A stretch of DNA of 64,000 bases, from the NCBI GenBank assembly GCA_030695565.1, contig JAUYRZ010000103.1, positions 1 to 64,000 on the forward strand. Reading direction: 5' to 3'. The notes beneath the pieces are model-generated. The model did not search any database and had not been told where the DNA came from. It worked only from the letters and a program-made list of their open reading frames with translations. Below are positions 44,230-52,892 of the stretch, one piece after another. Numbering within the stretch: position 1 is the stretch's first letter; each line of letters starts with the position of its first letter. The stretch comes from Archangium sp. Lineage in GTDB: Bacteria > Myxococcota > Myxococcia > Myxococcales > Myxococcaceae. Position numbers and translations under genes: made by a program.

Positions 44230-44496
44230 GTGCTCAAAACCACGACCTCGCTGGATTCAGGCACCCCCACCCACCTCCTCGCCGCCAGCCGGCTGCCCGC
44301 GCTGTACCGCAAGTACGGCCCCCTCATTTACTCCCGCTGCCGGCGCCTCCTTCAAGACGAGGCGCTCGCCCAGCAGGCCACCGAAGAAGTGTTCTTGCGC
44401 GTGCTGGCCGCCCTCGAAGGCGACGGCGCCCGGGCGGTCGAAGCCCTGGCCCAGGCCTGTGAAACCGTGTGCCGCGAATTGCGCCCTCCGCAATGA
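44230..44496 (+). CDS. Stand-alone sigma-factor region-2-like protein
   Basis: This 88-residue protein contains RLPALYRKYGPLIYSRCRRL followed by QDEALAQQATEEVFLRVLAAL. That matches region 2.1-2.2 of ECF sigma factors, the core-RNA-polymerase-binding helices. Region 2.4 and all of region 4, needed for promoter recognition, are absent. The start is a GTG. It lies just upstream of a large Ser/Thr kinase gene. It could be a decayed sigma factor or a decoy-like RNA polymerase binder; the sequence alone cannot decide. Confidence 0.55.
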   Translation: MLKTTTSLDSGTPTHLLAASRLPALYRKYGPLIYSRCRRLLQDEALAQQATEEVFLRVLAALEGDGARAVEALAQACETVCRELRPPQ

Positions 44497-44574
44497 CGAA
44501 GTGCGTCTGAATGTCAGCGCCACGGTACACGCGTGTGGATCTCCGAGCACACCGCTACGATGCGCGCCTCTTCG

Positions 44575-47500
44575 ATGGCGAGCACAGGGGAACAGCTAGG
44601 TCGGTATCACCTCGTTCGCAAACTCGCGCAGGGCGGCATGGCAGAGGTGTTTCTCGCCAAGGTCATGGGCCCCGGCGGGTTCGAGAAGTCGCTCGTCATC
44701 AAGCGCATCCTCCCCAACCTCGCGAAGGATCCCGAGTTCGTCTCCATGTTCCTTCAGGAGGCGCGGTTGGCGGCCCAGTTCGGCCACCCCGCGGTGGTGC
44801 AGATCTTCGACTTCGGTGAAGTGAACGGCTCGTACTTCCTGGCGATGGAGTTCGTCGACGGCCCGAACCTCCGCAGCATTCTCCGCGCGGCCCCGGAGAA
44901 ACGGATCAGCCCCGTCGTCGGCGCGCGGGTCATCGAAGAGGCCTGCGAAGGCCTCGCCTACGTGCACGAGTTCGCCGACGCATCGGGCGTGCCGATGGGG
45001 CTGATGCACTGCGACGTCAGCACCGACAACCTGCTGATCGCCAAGAACGGCGCCGTGAAGGTGGTCGACTTCGGCGTGGCCAAGGGCGCAGGCCAGGAGT
45101 CCAACGCGGCCCCCGGCACGGTGAAGGGCAAGATCGCCTACATGCCGCCGGAGCAGATCATCGGCGAGGCCGACCTGCGCGCCGACGTCTACGCGCTCGG
45201 CGTCATCCTCTACGAGCTCGCTTCGGGCACCCGGCCCTACGAGAGCCAGCCTGATCAGCAGCTGCTCGCCGCCATCATCACCACCGACCCCGTGCCGCTG
45301 CTCACGCGGCGCTCCGACATTCCGCGCGAGTACGCCCAGATCGTGCACAAGGCGATGGCCAAGAACCTCTCGCAGCGGTTCCAGAACTGCCGCGAGCTGG
45401 CCGCCGCGCTCGAAGAATTCGTGGCGAACTCCGGGCAACGCGTGGGCACCCGGCAACTCGCCGCGCTCGCCGCGCAGTTCCAGGAGGCGCCCGAAGGTCA
45501 GCCCTCCACGGGCACCCCGGTGCTGGCCACGCCCACGCCCGCGGCCCGGGTCAAGCAGCTCACGCCGGTGCCCACCTCGTCGCCGCGCATCGAGCTGAGG
45601 GCCGATCCCTTCGCAGCGTTCGGCGCCCCGCTGCCCAAGGCCCGGCCTTCCGCGCCGGCGCCCGCGCCCGCACCGCCCGTCTCCAGCTCACCCAGCCGCG
45701 CCGAGTCGCTCTTCAGCGACCTCTTCTCGGATCTCGATACGACGCCGCCCATTCCGCCCGGCGCTCCGGTGCCGCCCCCGCCTGCTCCGGCCGCGGCGGG
45801 AGACAGCTCGGAGATGAAGATCACCGTCGGCACCACGCGCGCGCCGCTGAGCATCGAGGCCTTCAACGCAGCCCGCGCGGCCGCCATCGCCGCTGCGGGG
45901 GGAGCGCCGCCGCCCGAGCCGCCTTCGCCACCGCCGCCTTCGGCCCCGCGGCCCGACACCGGGCGCATCGCCGGCGTGTTCACCTCGCCATCCCGGGTGC
46001 AGGAGCCGCCCAGACCTCCGGCGGTGGCCGTCGCCGTGGCGAAGCAGCCCACGCCGTTGCCGGTGGCCCGGGTGCAGGTGCTCAACACCCCCGAGGCGCG
46101 CGCGGCCCTGGTGATGGCCGATGCGTCGAACATGCGGCTGTACGAGCCGGGCGCGCCGCTGGCGTCGCTCGAGGTGCTCGAGTCGCTGCGGCGCCAGTTC
46201 GAGCTCGATGACACGTTGAACGTGATGGTGCGGTTCCCGCTGCACGCGCACCGCTTGCTGAGCGCGAAGGATGCCGAGGTGCTGGTCGCCGAGCGCATCA
46301 CCGGCGCAGTCGAGGGCCTGCTGCTCGCCGAAGCGTGGGGCGCGTTGGCCACGTTGCTGGAAAAATTGCGGGCCGCTTCGAACGCCGACGGCCACCAACG
46401 CGCCCTCTACGAGCTCGCGCTGTCCACCCTGGCCACCGGTGATCAAGCGCGCCGCATCTCGCAGCGGCTGCGTGAGGCGCCGCCCTCCGACATGGAGGGG
46501 CTCGGCCGGCTGCTGCCTTTCTTCGGAGCGCCTTTCGCGCGGGTGTGGCTCACCTTGTTCGAGAACCTCGATCTCCCCGCCAGCCGCGACGCGGTGCTGC
46601 CGGGGCTCGCGGGTCTGGCAGGGCTGAACCCCGAACCGTTCCTCGAGAAGCTCGCGCCCAAACGCCCCCGCCGCCTGATGGAGCTGGCCTTCTGCGTGGA
46701 GACCGGCCGGGTGCCCGATCGCCAGCGCATCATCAAAGAGCTGCTCGCCCGGCTCGATGCAGGCCGCCGCCGCGACGTGTTGACCGGTGTCGCGCGCGCC
46801 GCGACGGAGGACGCCTTCCGGGTGATCACCCAGGCGATCACCGACGAGCCCCCGCGCGCCAGCGGGCAAGAAGCCGACGCCGCTGCCGACCTTCAGGAGA
46901 CGCGGGTTCACGCGTTGCACCTGCTCGGCAAGTACTTCCCCGACCGCGTGTTGCCCGCGTTGCAGCCTCTCCTCACACCGCAACGTTCGAGCGAGTCGAG
47001 CGAGCCGATTCGCCGCGCGATGTGGGTGGCCGCGGGCGCATCGACTTCACCGGCGGCCTTCGACCTCGTGGTCAACGAGCTCAACCAGAAGCCGCCGCTG
47101 CTGGGCCGGGTCAAACACGACGCGCGCAAGGTCGAGGTGCTCGAGGCGTTGTCGGTGATGAAGACGCCCCAGGCCGCTGAGCTGATGCGGCGCATGGCCA
47201 CCGACAAGGCGCTGAGCGACACCGTGCGGGCCGCGGCCGATCGTCACCTGCGCGCTGCCGAGTTGATCGAGCGCACCACCACCGCGACGGTCGAATCGCG
47301 CCGGTGGGATCGCAACCCGCCCACGTGGAAAGACGTGCTGCTCGATCTCGCGTCGCTTGCGGGTGGTTCGCGCCTGGTCGAGGTCGACAGCGCCACCTTC
47401 GACGTGGCGTTCGCGCGGATGTCGAAGTGTCTGGCCACGCTGTTGCCCGCCGGGACGCAGGCGGTCGTCAACTGCACCACCGGGCTCACCGTCAATGGCG

Positions 47501-48441
47501 AGCTCGTGCACGAAGGTTCGGATCCTTCCGTGGATCGCGTGGTCAAGGCGTTCCAGACCCGCGGCATCGGCGGCTTCACCTTCACCCGCCAACCCGCACG
47601 CGCCGAGCTGGAGCACCTGGTGCGCTGGCTGGCCGCAGGCGCTGCGGCGGAGAGCGTGGAGACGCCGTCCATCACGCTCTTGTCCACGGTGCCGAGCACG
47701 CCGAAGCCGCCGCCTCCCCCGGTGCGCGTGGCCGCGATGACCGACTTCTCGCGTGAGGCGATGATTCGGTACGTCGAGCTGGTGCTCTCGTTCCGCAGCT
47801 GGCTGTCGGCGCGGAAGACCAACCCGCGCGCCGAGATGCCGGTGGTCACGCAGTTGTTCCACGACCTGGCCGCGGCCGCGTCATCCCGGGCGCTGCGTTT
47901 TGCGGGCCTCACGCCGCGGGGCCGCAAGCGCGAGGCCGAGCTGTTTCATTCTGCCAACGTGCTGACGCTCTCGTTGCTGTTCGGTGGTGAGCTCGGGTTG
48001 CAGCAGCCGCAGCTGGTCGAGCTGGCGACGGCGGCGTTCTTCTCCGACGTGGGCAACCTGGAGCTGAAAGACGAGACGCTCGAGCGGGTGGGCCCGTTGA
48101 CCGACGCGGATCACCAGGACATCACCACCGCGCGGCGTTGGTCGGCGCGGTTTCCCTTCGTGCGGTTCGGCGACAAGCCGCAGGCGGTGGCGTGGGCCTC
48201 GGTGGTGCTGGAGCAGGAGACCGAGCCGGGCAGCACGGGTGCGCAGGGGTTGACGGCGAGCGTGGTGGCGCTGGCGCGTGCGTACGAGACGCTCACGTCG
48301 CCGACGGCCAGCCGCGAGGCGATGGGCCGCGATGAGGCGATCGAGGTGCTGACGCAGAAGGCGGCGCACCGGTTCAGGCCTGAGTTGCTCCCGTTGTTCC
48401 GCAGCTTCTTGCAGCGGCTGTCGACGCGTCAGCTCAGCTGA
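44575..48441 (+). CDS. Ser/Thr protein kinase fused to HEAT-like and degenerate HD-GYP regions
   Basis: With the ATG at 44575 the product is 1288 residues (in-frame upstream starts exist). Residues about 9-270 are a Hanks-type kinase: GGMAEV loop, Lys43 in VIKRI, HCD at 145-147, Asn152, DFG at 165-167, MPPEQ. HCD replaces HRD, so it is a non-RD kinase. A Pro/Ala-rich linker (about 290-500) follows, then helical HEAT-like segments. The last ~170 residues read as an HD-GYP domain (ELFHSANVLTLSLLFG, then ARAYETLTSPTASREAMGRD and HRFRPELLPLF). Its metal motif is SDVGN instead of HDIGK, so cyclic-di-GMP hydrolysis is unlikely. Confidence 0.85.
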   Translation: MASTGEQLGRYHLVRKLAQGGMAEVFLAKVMGPGGFEKSLVIKRILPNLAKDPEFVSMFLQEARLAAQFGHPAVVQIFDFGEVNGSYFLAMEFVDGPNLRSILRAAPEKRISPVVGARVIEEACEGLAYVHEFADASGVPMGLMHCDVSTDNLLIAKNGAVKVVDFGVAKGAGQESNAAPGTVKGKIAYMPPEQIIGEADLRADVYALGVILYELASGTRPYESQPDQQLLAAIITTDPVPLLTRRSDIPREYAQIVHKAMAKNLSQRFQNCRELAAALEEFVANSGQRVGTRQLAALAAQFQEAPEGQPSTGTPVLATPTPAARVKQLTPVPTSSPRIELRADPFAAFGAPLPKARPSAPAPAPAPPVSSSPSRAESLFSDLFSDLDTTPPIPPGAPVPPPPAPAAAGDSSEMKITVGTTRAPLSIEAFNAARAAAIAAAGGAPPPEPPSPPPPSAPRPDTGRIAGVFTSPSRVQEPPRPPAVAVAVAKQPTPLPVARVQVLNTPEARAALVMADASNMRLYEPGAPLASLEVLESLRRQFELDDTLNVMVRFPLHAHRLLSAKDAEVLVAERITGAVEGLLLAEAWGALATLLEKLRAASNADGHQRALYELALSTLATGDQARRISQRLREAPPSDMEGLGRLLPFFGAPFARVWLTLFENLDLPASRDAVLPGLAGLAGLNPEPFLEKLAPKRPRRLMELAFCVETGRVPDRQRIIKELLARLDAGRRRDVLTGVARAATEDAFRVITQAITDEPPRASGQEADAAADLQETRVHALHLLGKYFPDRVLPALQPLLTPQRSSESSEPIRRAMWVAAGASTSPAAFDLVVNELNQKPPLLGRVKHDARKVEVLEALSVMKTPQAAELMRRMATDKALSDTVRAAADRHLRAAELIERTTTATVESRRWDRNPPTWKDVLLDLASLAGGSRLVEVDSATFDVAFARMSKCLATLLPAGTQAVVNCTTGLTVNGELVHEGSDPSVDRVVKAFQTRGIGGFTFTRQPARAELEHLVRWLAAGAAAESVETPSITLLSTVPSTPKPPPPPVRVAAMTDFSREAMIRYVELVLSFRSWLSARKTNPRAEMPVVTQLFHDLAAAASSRALRFAGLTPRGRKREAELFHSANVLTLSLLFGGELGLQQPQLVELATAAFFSDVGNLELKDETLERVGPLTDADHQDITTARRWSARFPFVRFGDKPQAVAWASVVLEQETEPGSTGAQGLTASVVALARAYETLTSPTASREAMGRDEAIEVLTQKAAHRFRPELLPLFRSFLQRLSTRQLS

Positions 48442-48451
48442 CCACGTGCCT

Positions 48452-48473
48452 CCCTCTCACCCCGGGGAGAGGG
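48452..48473. repeat. REP-like intergenic hairpin, copy 5
   Basis: CCCTCTCACC/CCGGGGAGAGGG pair to form a short GC-rich hairpin between the convergent stops of the kinase fusion and the metallophosphoesterase genes, 44 bases apart. It probably blocks read-through in both directions. Confidence 0.65.
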
Positions 48474-48485
48474 CCCGCGGAAGGC

Positions 48486-49595
48486 TCAGCGCAAGACCAG
48501 CCGCTGGCGCAGCTCGAGATCGAACAGCTCGTACTCGACCGCCGCGACCCGGTGCATCGCCCCATCGAGGAACAGCAGCCGATCTTCGTCGCGGCAGCCC
48601 AGGTGGTACTCCACGCGCGCGCCGATCTCGAGACCGCGCAGACACCCCAGCTCGGGGATCTGGGTGAACGCCCACGGGCCCATCAGCTCGCGGCACTTCT
48701 TGTCGTTGATGTGGCCGATCACCTGCGTGATGCCCGGCGGCAACGAGCGCGGATCGTACCGGCGGCTGGCCCTGTCGACCTGCTTGCTGGCGGGATTGGC
48801 CGGCCGGTGCGCGAGAATGCCGCGCGCTTCTCCGTCACGCGCCGAGCCGAGCTCATGGAGCGGGGCGAGATCGAGCGCGCCTTCACCTCTCCACTTCGTC
48901 ACCCGCGCCTCGAGGAAACGGTTCAGCAGCTCGGCGATGGAGAGCGCGTCGAGCGCCACGGGCTCGAGCGGTTCGAGATCCGCCAGGGTGACGCCCGCGT
49001 GTACCAGCAACAGATCCGGCGCCGGGGCCAGGGCGAGTTTCACCCTGCGGGCCTTGAGCAACCGCGTCACCAGGGTGCGCTGCCGCACGCTGAAGCACGA
49101 GTAGTCGCGGGTGATGACGCCGGGGCTCGCCAGCATCGGGTAGCGCGCCAACAACGCGGCCTGCTGCTGCGGCTGCACGGCGAGGTCTGCCAACGCGCGT
49201 GCTTCGCTGAAGGTCGCGTCGGTAAAACCACTCAGCTCACCGACCCGAACCAGGTCGTGGTTACCCACCAGAATCTTCACCTGGTCGGGTGGATGCGCGG
49301 CGAGCCAGGAGAGCAGGGCCGTGCCTTCTTCCGTCGCCTTCTCGCGATCGTCGGGGCGGCCCCAGTCGAAGTGATCGCCCATCGAGACCAGCCCCACCTC
49401 GGGGCGCAGGCGGCCGTCGTCTGCGAGCAGGCCGTTCAGGTCGAGGATGCTGAAGAACTTCTCCAGCGGCGCCTGGGGGTCGCCCACCGCCACGTGGAGC
49501 TGCCGGGGCACTGCGTCCGGAGCGGAAAGCGTGAGCGCGTCGGCGTCTTCCTGGGCGCGCAGCTGGGCTTTGACGACGCGGCGATCGGGCGACAC
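48486..49595 (-). CDS. Calcineurin-like metallophosphoesterase
   Basis: The GTG at 49595 is preferred because the recognisable domain starts soon after it. The 369-residue protein shows the metallophosphatase blocks: VAVGDPQAP (a GDxQ variant of GDxH), MGDHFDWG, ILVGNHDLV, LLLVHAGV and IGHINDK. It may dephosphorylate phosphoproteins or small phosphoesters. It is divergent (42 bases) from a Ser/Thr kinase gene and convergent with another. That placement suggests, but does not prove, a kinase/phosphatase set. Confidence 0.8.
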   Translation of the reverse strand: MSPDRRVVKAQLRAQEDADALTLSAPDAVPRQLHVAVGDPQAPLEKFFSILDLNGLLADDGRLRPEVGLVSMGDHFDWGRPDDREKATEEGTALLSWLAAHPPDQVKILVGNHDLVRVGELSGFTDATFSEARALADLAVQPQQQAALLARYPMLASPGVITRDYSCFSVRQRTLVTRLLKARRVKLALAPAPDLLLVHAGVTLADLEPLEPVALDALSIAELLNRFLEARVTKWRGEGALDLAPLHELGSARDGEARGILAHRPANPASKQVDRASRRYDPRSLPPGITQVIGHINDKKCRELMGPWAFTQIPELGCLRGLEIGARVEYHLGCRDEDRLLFLDGAMHRVAAVEYELFDLELRQRLVLR

Positions 49596-49637
49596 GGCTG
49601 CATCATCGCACGGCGCGCTTCGGCTACACTCGTCACA

Positions 49638-51065
49638 GTGAATGCAGGGGGCGACACCGTCGAACGCGCGATCCTCTTTGAAGACGCGTTCGGGTACCGC
49701 CGGCTCAGCGCCCGAAGGTGCCTCGAGACGTGGCTGTCGGAGTACGACTATTCGTTGCTCCAGGTCGACCTCGGGCTGCGCGAGACGGGCCCTGCGCTCT
49801 TCGTCATCTTGCGCTTTCGGGAAGACCGCTTCACCGAGACCACCCATGCCGCGCTCGTCGGTGGAGGTGAGCATGCGGGCGGGCGCGTGGTGGCCTTGAG
49901 CGAGCTCGAGTACCAGGAGCGGGGCCACTTCTTGTCCCGCTTCGCGGAGTGCGGGCTGCAGAAGCTGGGGCTCGCCCCGGACGAGGTGACCTCCGCGCTC
50001 GATGAGGTCTTCTCGAGGGTGGAGGAGCGGCGGGCTTCGGTGCGCCACCCCATCATCGCGCCCGTGGCGGTGCCTGAAGTGCGGCAGCGGCTCGCTTCGC
50101 AGCCGCCGGCCAAACTGGAGATCCCGGTGACCGCCGCGGCGTTGGTCACGGCGCCTGTGCCTTCGGCCGAGCTCGACCGGGTCGGCCCCTACGAGTTGCT
50201 CTCGCTGTTGGGGTCTGGTGGCACCAGCGACGTGCACTTCGCGCGAGTGACGGAAGGTCCCCGCGAGGGGGAGTACGTCGCGGTGAAGCGGCTGCACAAA
50301 CGCCGCGCGCAGGATCCCTCGGCGGTGCGCGCCTTCGAGGCTGAAGCGAAGACGCTCTCGTTGTTGAAGCACCCGAACATCGTGCGCGCGCTCGACACGC
50401 TGGTGGTCGACGGCCACCACTGCCTGGTGATGGAGGTCATCGAAGGGCGTGACCTCGGCCAGATTCTTCGCCGCTGCCGCTCGCGCAAGAAGCAGCTGCC
50501 CATCGACGTGGCCTGCTTCATGGCGAAGGTGTTGCTCGATGCGCTCGGTGCGGTGCACGGCGCGAAGGATGAGACGGGCGCTGCGCTCGAGCTGGTGCAC
50601 GGCGACGTGTCACCTCACAACCTGTTCGTCTCGAAGGTCGGCCTCGTCAAGCTGGGTGACTTCGGGCTCGCGAGACGTGCGGGTACCGAGGGCGCGCGCG
50701 CGGTGAAAGAGGGGCGGCCCAGCTATCTGTCGCCTGACGCGCTGTCGGGTGAAGTCGCGACCTCGAGCGATCTCTGGGCGGCGGCGGTGACGCTGTATGA
50801 GTTGCTCACGCTGGAGCAGCCGTTCGTGGGCAACACCCTCGACGAGTTGACGAGCGCCATTCGCAGCGCCCGTGAAGTGCCTTTGCGCGAGCGGCGTGAC
50901 GAGTGTTCAGGACCGCTCGAAGCGGTGCTGCGACAAGCGCTCGAGAAGAACCGCGCGCTGCGATTTCAGAACGCCAAAGCCTTCGCCGATGCGGTCTCGG
51001 TGCACTTCCACCCCGTGCGCACCCCGATGCGGGTCGCCAGCGTGGTTCGCGACCTCTACGCCTGA
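49638..51065 (+). CDS. Ser/Thr protein kinase with a novel N-terminal region
   Basis: A GTG start gives 475 residues. Residues 1-180 form an uncharacterised region (ERAILFEDAFGYRRLSARR and VVALSELEYQERGHFLSRF) that may be a small regulatory domain. Residues about 183-455 are a kinase: LGSGGTSDV, Lys217 in VAVKRL, HGD at 321-323 (non-RD), Asn328, DFG at 341-343 and YLSPD in the P+1 loop. No membrane helix is seen, so it should be cytoplasmic. The MglA-like gene starts 51 bases later and may be co-transcribed. Confidence 0.85.
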   Translation: MNAGGDTVERAILFEDAFGYRRLSARRCLETWLSEYDYSLLQVDLGLRETGPALFVILRFREDRFTETTHAALVGGGEHAGGRVVALSELEYQERGHFLSRFAECGLQKLGLAPDEVTSALDEVFSRVEERRASVRHPIIAPVAVPEVRQRLASQPPAKLEIPVTAAALVTAPVPSAELDRVGPYELLSLLGSGGTSDVHFARVTEGPREGEYVAVKRLHKRRAQDPSAVRAFEAEAKTLSLLKHPNIVRALDTLVVDGHHCLVMEVIEGRDLGQILRRCRSRKKQLPIDVACFMAKVLLDALGAVHGAKDETGAALELVHGDVSPHNLFVSKVGLVKLGDFGLARRAGTEGARAVKEGRPSYLSPDALSGEVATSSDLWAAAVTLYELLTLEQPFVGNTLDELTSAIRSAREVPLRERRDECSGPLEAVLRQALEKNRALRFQNAKAFADAVSVHFHPVRTPMRVASVVRDLYA

Positions 51066-51116
51066 GGGGCCGTCGAAGCTCCGGAGCAGTGGCATCTCGA
51101 TGAGGTAGAAACCCGC

Positions 51117-51767
51117 ATGCGTTTCGCCTGGCTCCTCCTCTTCGCCTCCACCACTGCCTCTGCCGCGTACATCGATTACGAGAAGAGGGAGATCAACCTC
51201 AAGGTCGTCTACGTCTCCGCCACCGACGGCGCGCACGCGAACCTCGAGTACGTCTTCTCGAAGACGAACCCGGAAGCGAAGGGCAAGGCCACCATCACCA
51301 CGGTGCCGTCGCCCAAAGGCAGCGCGGTGAAGTACTTCGACTTCCTCCCGCTGGCGCTCGGTGAGATCCGCGGCTTCAAGGTTCGTTTTCACCTCTACGG
51401 CGTGCGCTCTGAGAAGCAGGACACCGCGGTGAAGCTCGTGCTCAAGGGCGCCGACGGCATCGTCTTCGTGGCCAGCGCCGCACCGCACGCGCAGAAGGAC
51501 AACCGCGTGGTGTTCGACCGTCTCAAGTCAGACCTCGCCGCGCAGGGTTACGACCTCAAGTCGATGCCGTTCGTGCTGCAGCTCGACACGGATGGCGTGA
51601 CGGACCCGGTGACCCTCGAGGCGCTGCGAAAGACACTGGGGCTCGGAGAAACGACGGCCTTCACCGCGACGCCGACGAGCGGGCAGGGCGTGTTCGATAC
51701 GCTCAAAGGCATCGCCAAGCTGACGTTGATGGAGCTGAAGAAGGGCGCCGCGGACGCGGGTCGTTGA
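51117..51767 (+). CDS. Exported MglA-like pseudo-GTPase
   Basis: The 216-residue product begins with a Sec signal peptide (MRFAWLLLFASTTASA) and then follows the MglA pattern: AYIDYEKREINLKVVY, KTNPEAKGK, FDFLPLALGEIRGFKVRFHL, VLKGADGIVFVA, LKSDLAAQGYDLKSMPFVLQ and LRKTLG. The nucleotide-binding motifs are lost: the P-loop is SATDGAHAN with no GKT, the PGQ-type switch is GVRSEKQ, and NKxD is DTDG. It therefore probably cannot bind GTP and would act outside the cytoplasm. A GAGG lies before the ATG. It follows a Ser/Thr kinase by 51 bases. Confidence 0.78.
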   Translation: MRFAWLLLFASTTASAAYIDYEKREINLKVVYVSATDGAHANLEYVFSKTNPEAKGKATITTVPSPKGSAVKYFDFLPLALGEIRGFKVRFHLYGVRSEKQDTAVKLVLKGADGIVFVASAAPHAQKDNRVVFDRLKSDLAAQGYDLKSMPFVLQLDTDGVTDPVTLEALRKTLGLGETTAFTATPTSGQGVFDTLKGIAKLTLMELKKGAADAGR

Positions 51768-51957
51768 TCGGTCCGCTCCTTTGGCGTCAGGGCAGCGAGC
51801 TCTGCAGCCAAGCCGATCGTTCTGACCCGCGCAGCTTTCCTTCGCTCTAGACGTCAGGCAACAGCCCGGAGCTGTCGTGGCGTACCGCAGGGACCCTGTT
51901 GACCGGATAGCAACGATGCCTTGTTAACACTTCGGCTGTTTGATCGTCTCTGAGGTC

Positions 51958-52569
51958 ATGCGCACGACTTCGCTGCTGAAACTGGTGCTCGTCACTCTTG
52001 GTTCCACCGCAGCAGCGCAACCCTTGACGGGTGGAGCGGCCGTGCCTGTGAGGCTGCAGGTCACCTGGGCTTCGCCGCTCCCGGTGCCTGAGGGCGCCAC
52101 CATCAGGCTCGAGGTCACCAGCCCGGGGATCAGCGTCACCACCATCACCAACCACTGGAGAGCCGTGGGACCCACCGACCGCAGCCTCGACGTGCCCTTG
52201 CCGGATCGTGAGGTGTTCGAATCGACGCTCCGCCGCGCCGGCGACTGCCAGCGGGTCACGCCGACGCAGGCGCGCCTGGGCTGGTTGTCGCTGGGGGTGT
52301 GGGTGGGAGGCGCTCGGCTTGGTCAACTCGATCTGTTCGATGGGAAGACGCCGTTGCTCGTGGGCTACGCCGACACCGACTCGCAGCAGCCCGCTTCTCC
52401 CCCTTGCAAGGTGATCGGCGCACCCGTGTTTTCCGCCGGGTGGAATGTGCTTCGAGTTCCAGAAGGAGCGAAGGGTACGGCCGAGCCTCTTCGGGGGCCG
52501 CTGACCGCTCGGTATGTCTCGGCACTGCCCACGCCGAAGGCAACCAGGGTGCGCTCACGCGCACCGTAG
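51958..52569 (+). CDS. Exported protein of unknown function
   Basis: The ATG at 51958 gives a Sec signal (MRTTSLLKLVLVTLGSTAAA) and a 203-residue product; an upstream in-frame start would bury the signal. The mature part is beta-rich (VPVRLQVTWASPLPVPEGATIRL...) with two Cys. I do not recognise a family. The 190 bases upstream contain no gene. It lies 190 bases from the MglA-like gene, so co-transcription is possible but unsupported. Confidence 0.6.
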   Translation: MRTTSLLKLVLVTLGSTAAAQPLTGGAAVPVRLQVTWASPLPVPEGATIRLEVTSPGISVTTITNHWRAVGPTDRSLDVPLPDREVFESTLRRAGDCQRVTPTQARLGWLSLGVWVGGARLGQLDLFDGKTPLLVGYADTDSQQPASPPCKVIGAPVFSAGWNVLRVPEGAKGTAEPLRGPLTARYVSALPTPKATRVRSRAP

Positions 52570-52660
52570 ACGAACCGATTTTCGGAAGCGGATGTTGGCC
52601 GAGCACATGCGCAGCTCGCCCCTCTCAACTACGGCGCCAATCCCCGCGAGTCTGGAGCTC

Positions 52661-52707
52661 ATCGACCAGCGGAGCACCGAGTCGATGTCTATTGGCTGCG
52701 CCACCGG
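52661..52707 (+). pseudogene. Remnant of an antitoxin-like gene
   Basis: The DNA matches part of the antitoxin-like gene near 60887-60926: a shared block of about 26 bases (GACCAGCGGAGCnCCGAGTC and on) with one difference, then TGGCTGCGCC. The encoded DQRSTESMS corresponds to DQRSAESMS in the intact protein. Similarity fades on both sides, so this is a decayed paralogue fragment. Confidence 0.5.
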
Positions 52708-52892
52708 GCACACCGAGCTTCGTGCGCTCGACGTCGCGCCCTCGCGTGCGAGCTCGAGCCGAAAAGTGCAGTCGGCCGACTCGAGCAGGTCTCGAAGCGG
52801 CGGGCGAGGTCCTTGTCGACGGCGCGTTTGCGGTGGAGACCGAGGATTTCGTCAGCGGAGACATCGAGAGCCGCGGCGAACTGAGCGAGCAA
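52689..52892 (-). pseudogene. Fragment of an XRE-type regulator
   Basis: The reverse strand reads LAQFAAALDVSADEILGL followed by HRKRAVDKDLARRFE. This is the end of an XRE helix-turn-helix domain (..A.AL.VS.DE.LG) and the basic stretch typically after it. The recognition helix upstream (TCS-to-PKAEH part) is out of frame, and the C-terminal side degenerates to Arg/Ser-rich sequence. It is best read as a frameshifted pseudogene. Confidence 0.4.

Noticed and set aside
48486-50600. Longer version of the metallophosphoesterase (704 codons)
   Set aside because: The extra N-terminal part is antisense to the kinase gene and has no phosphatase motif; the family domain starts after the GTG at 49595.
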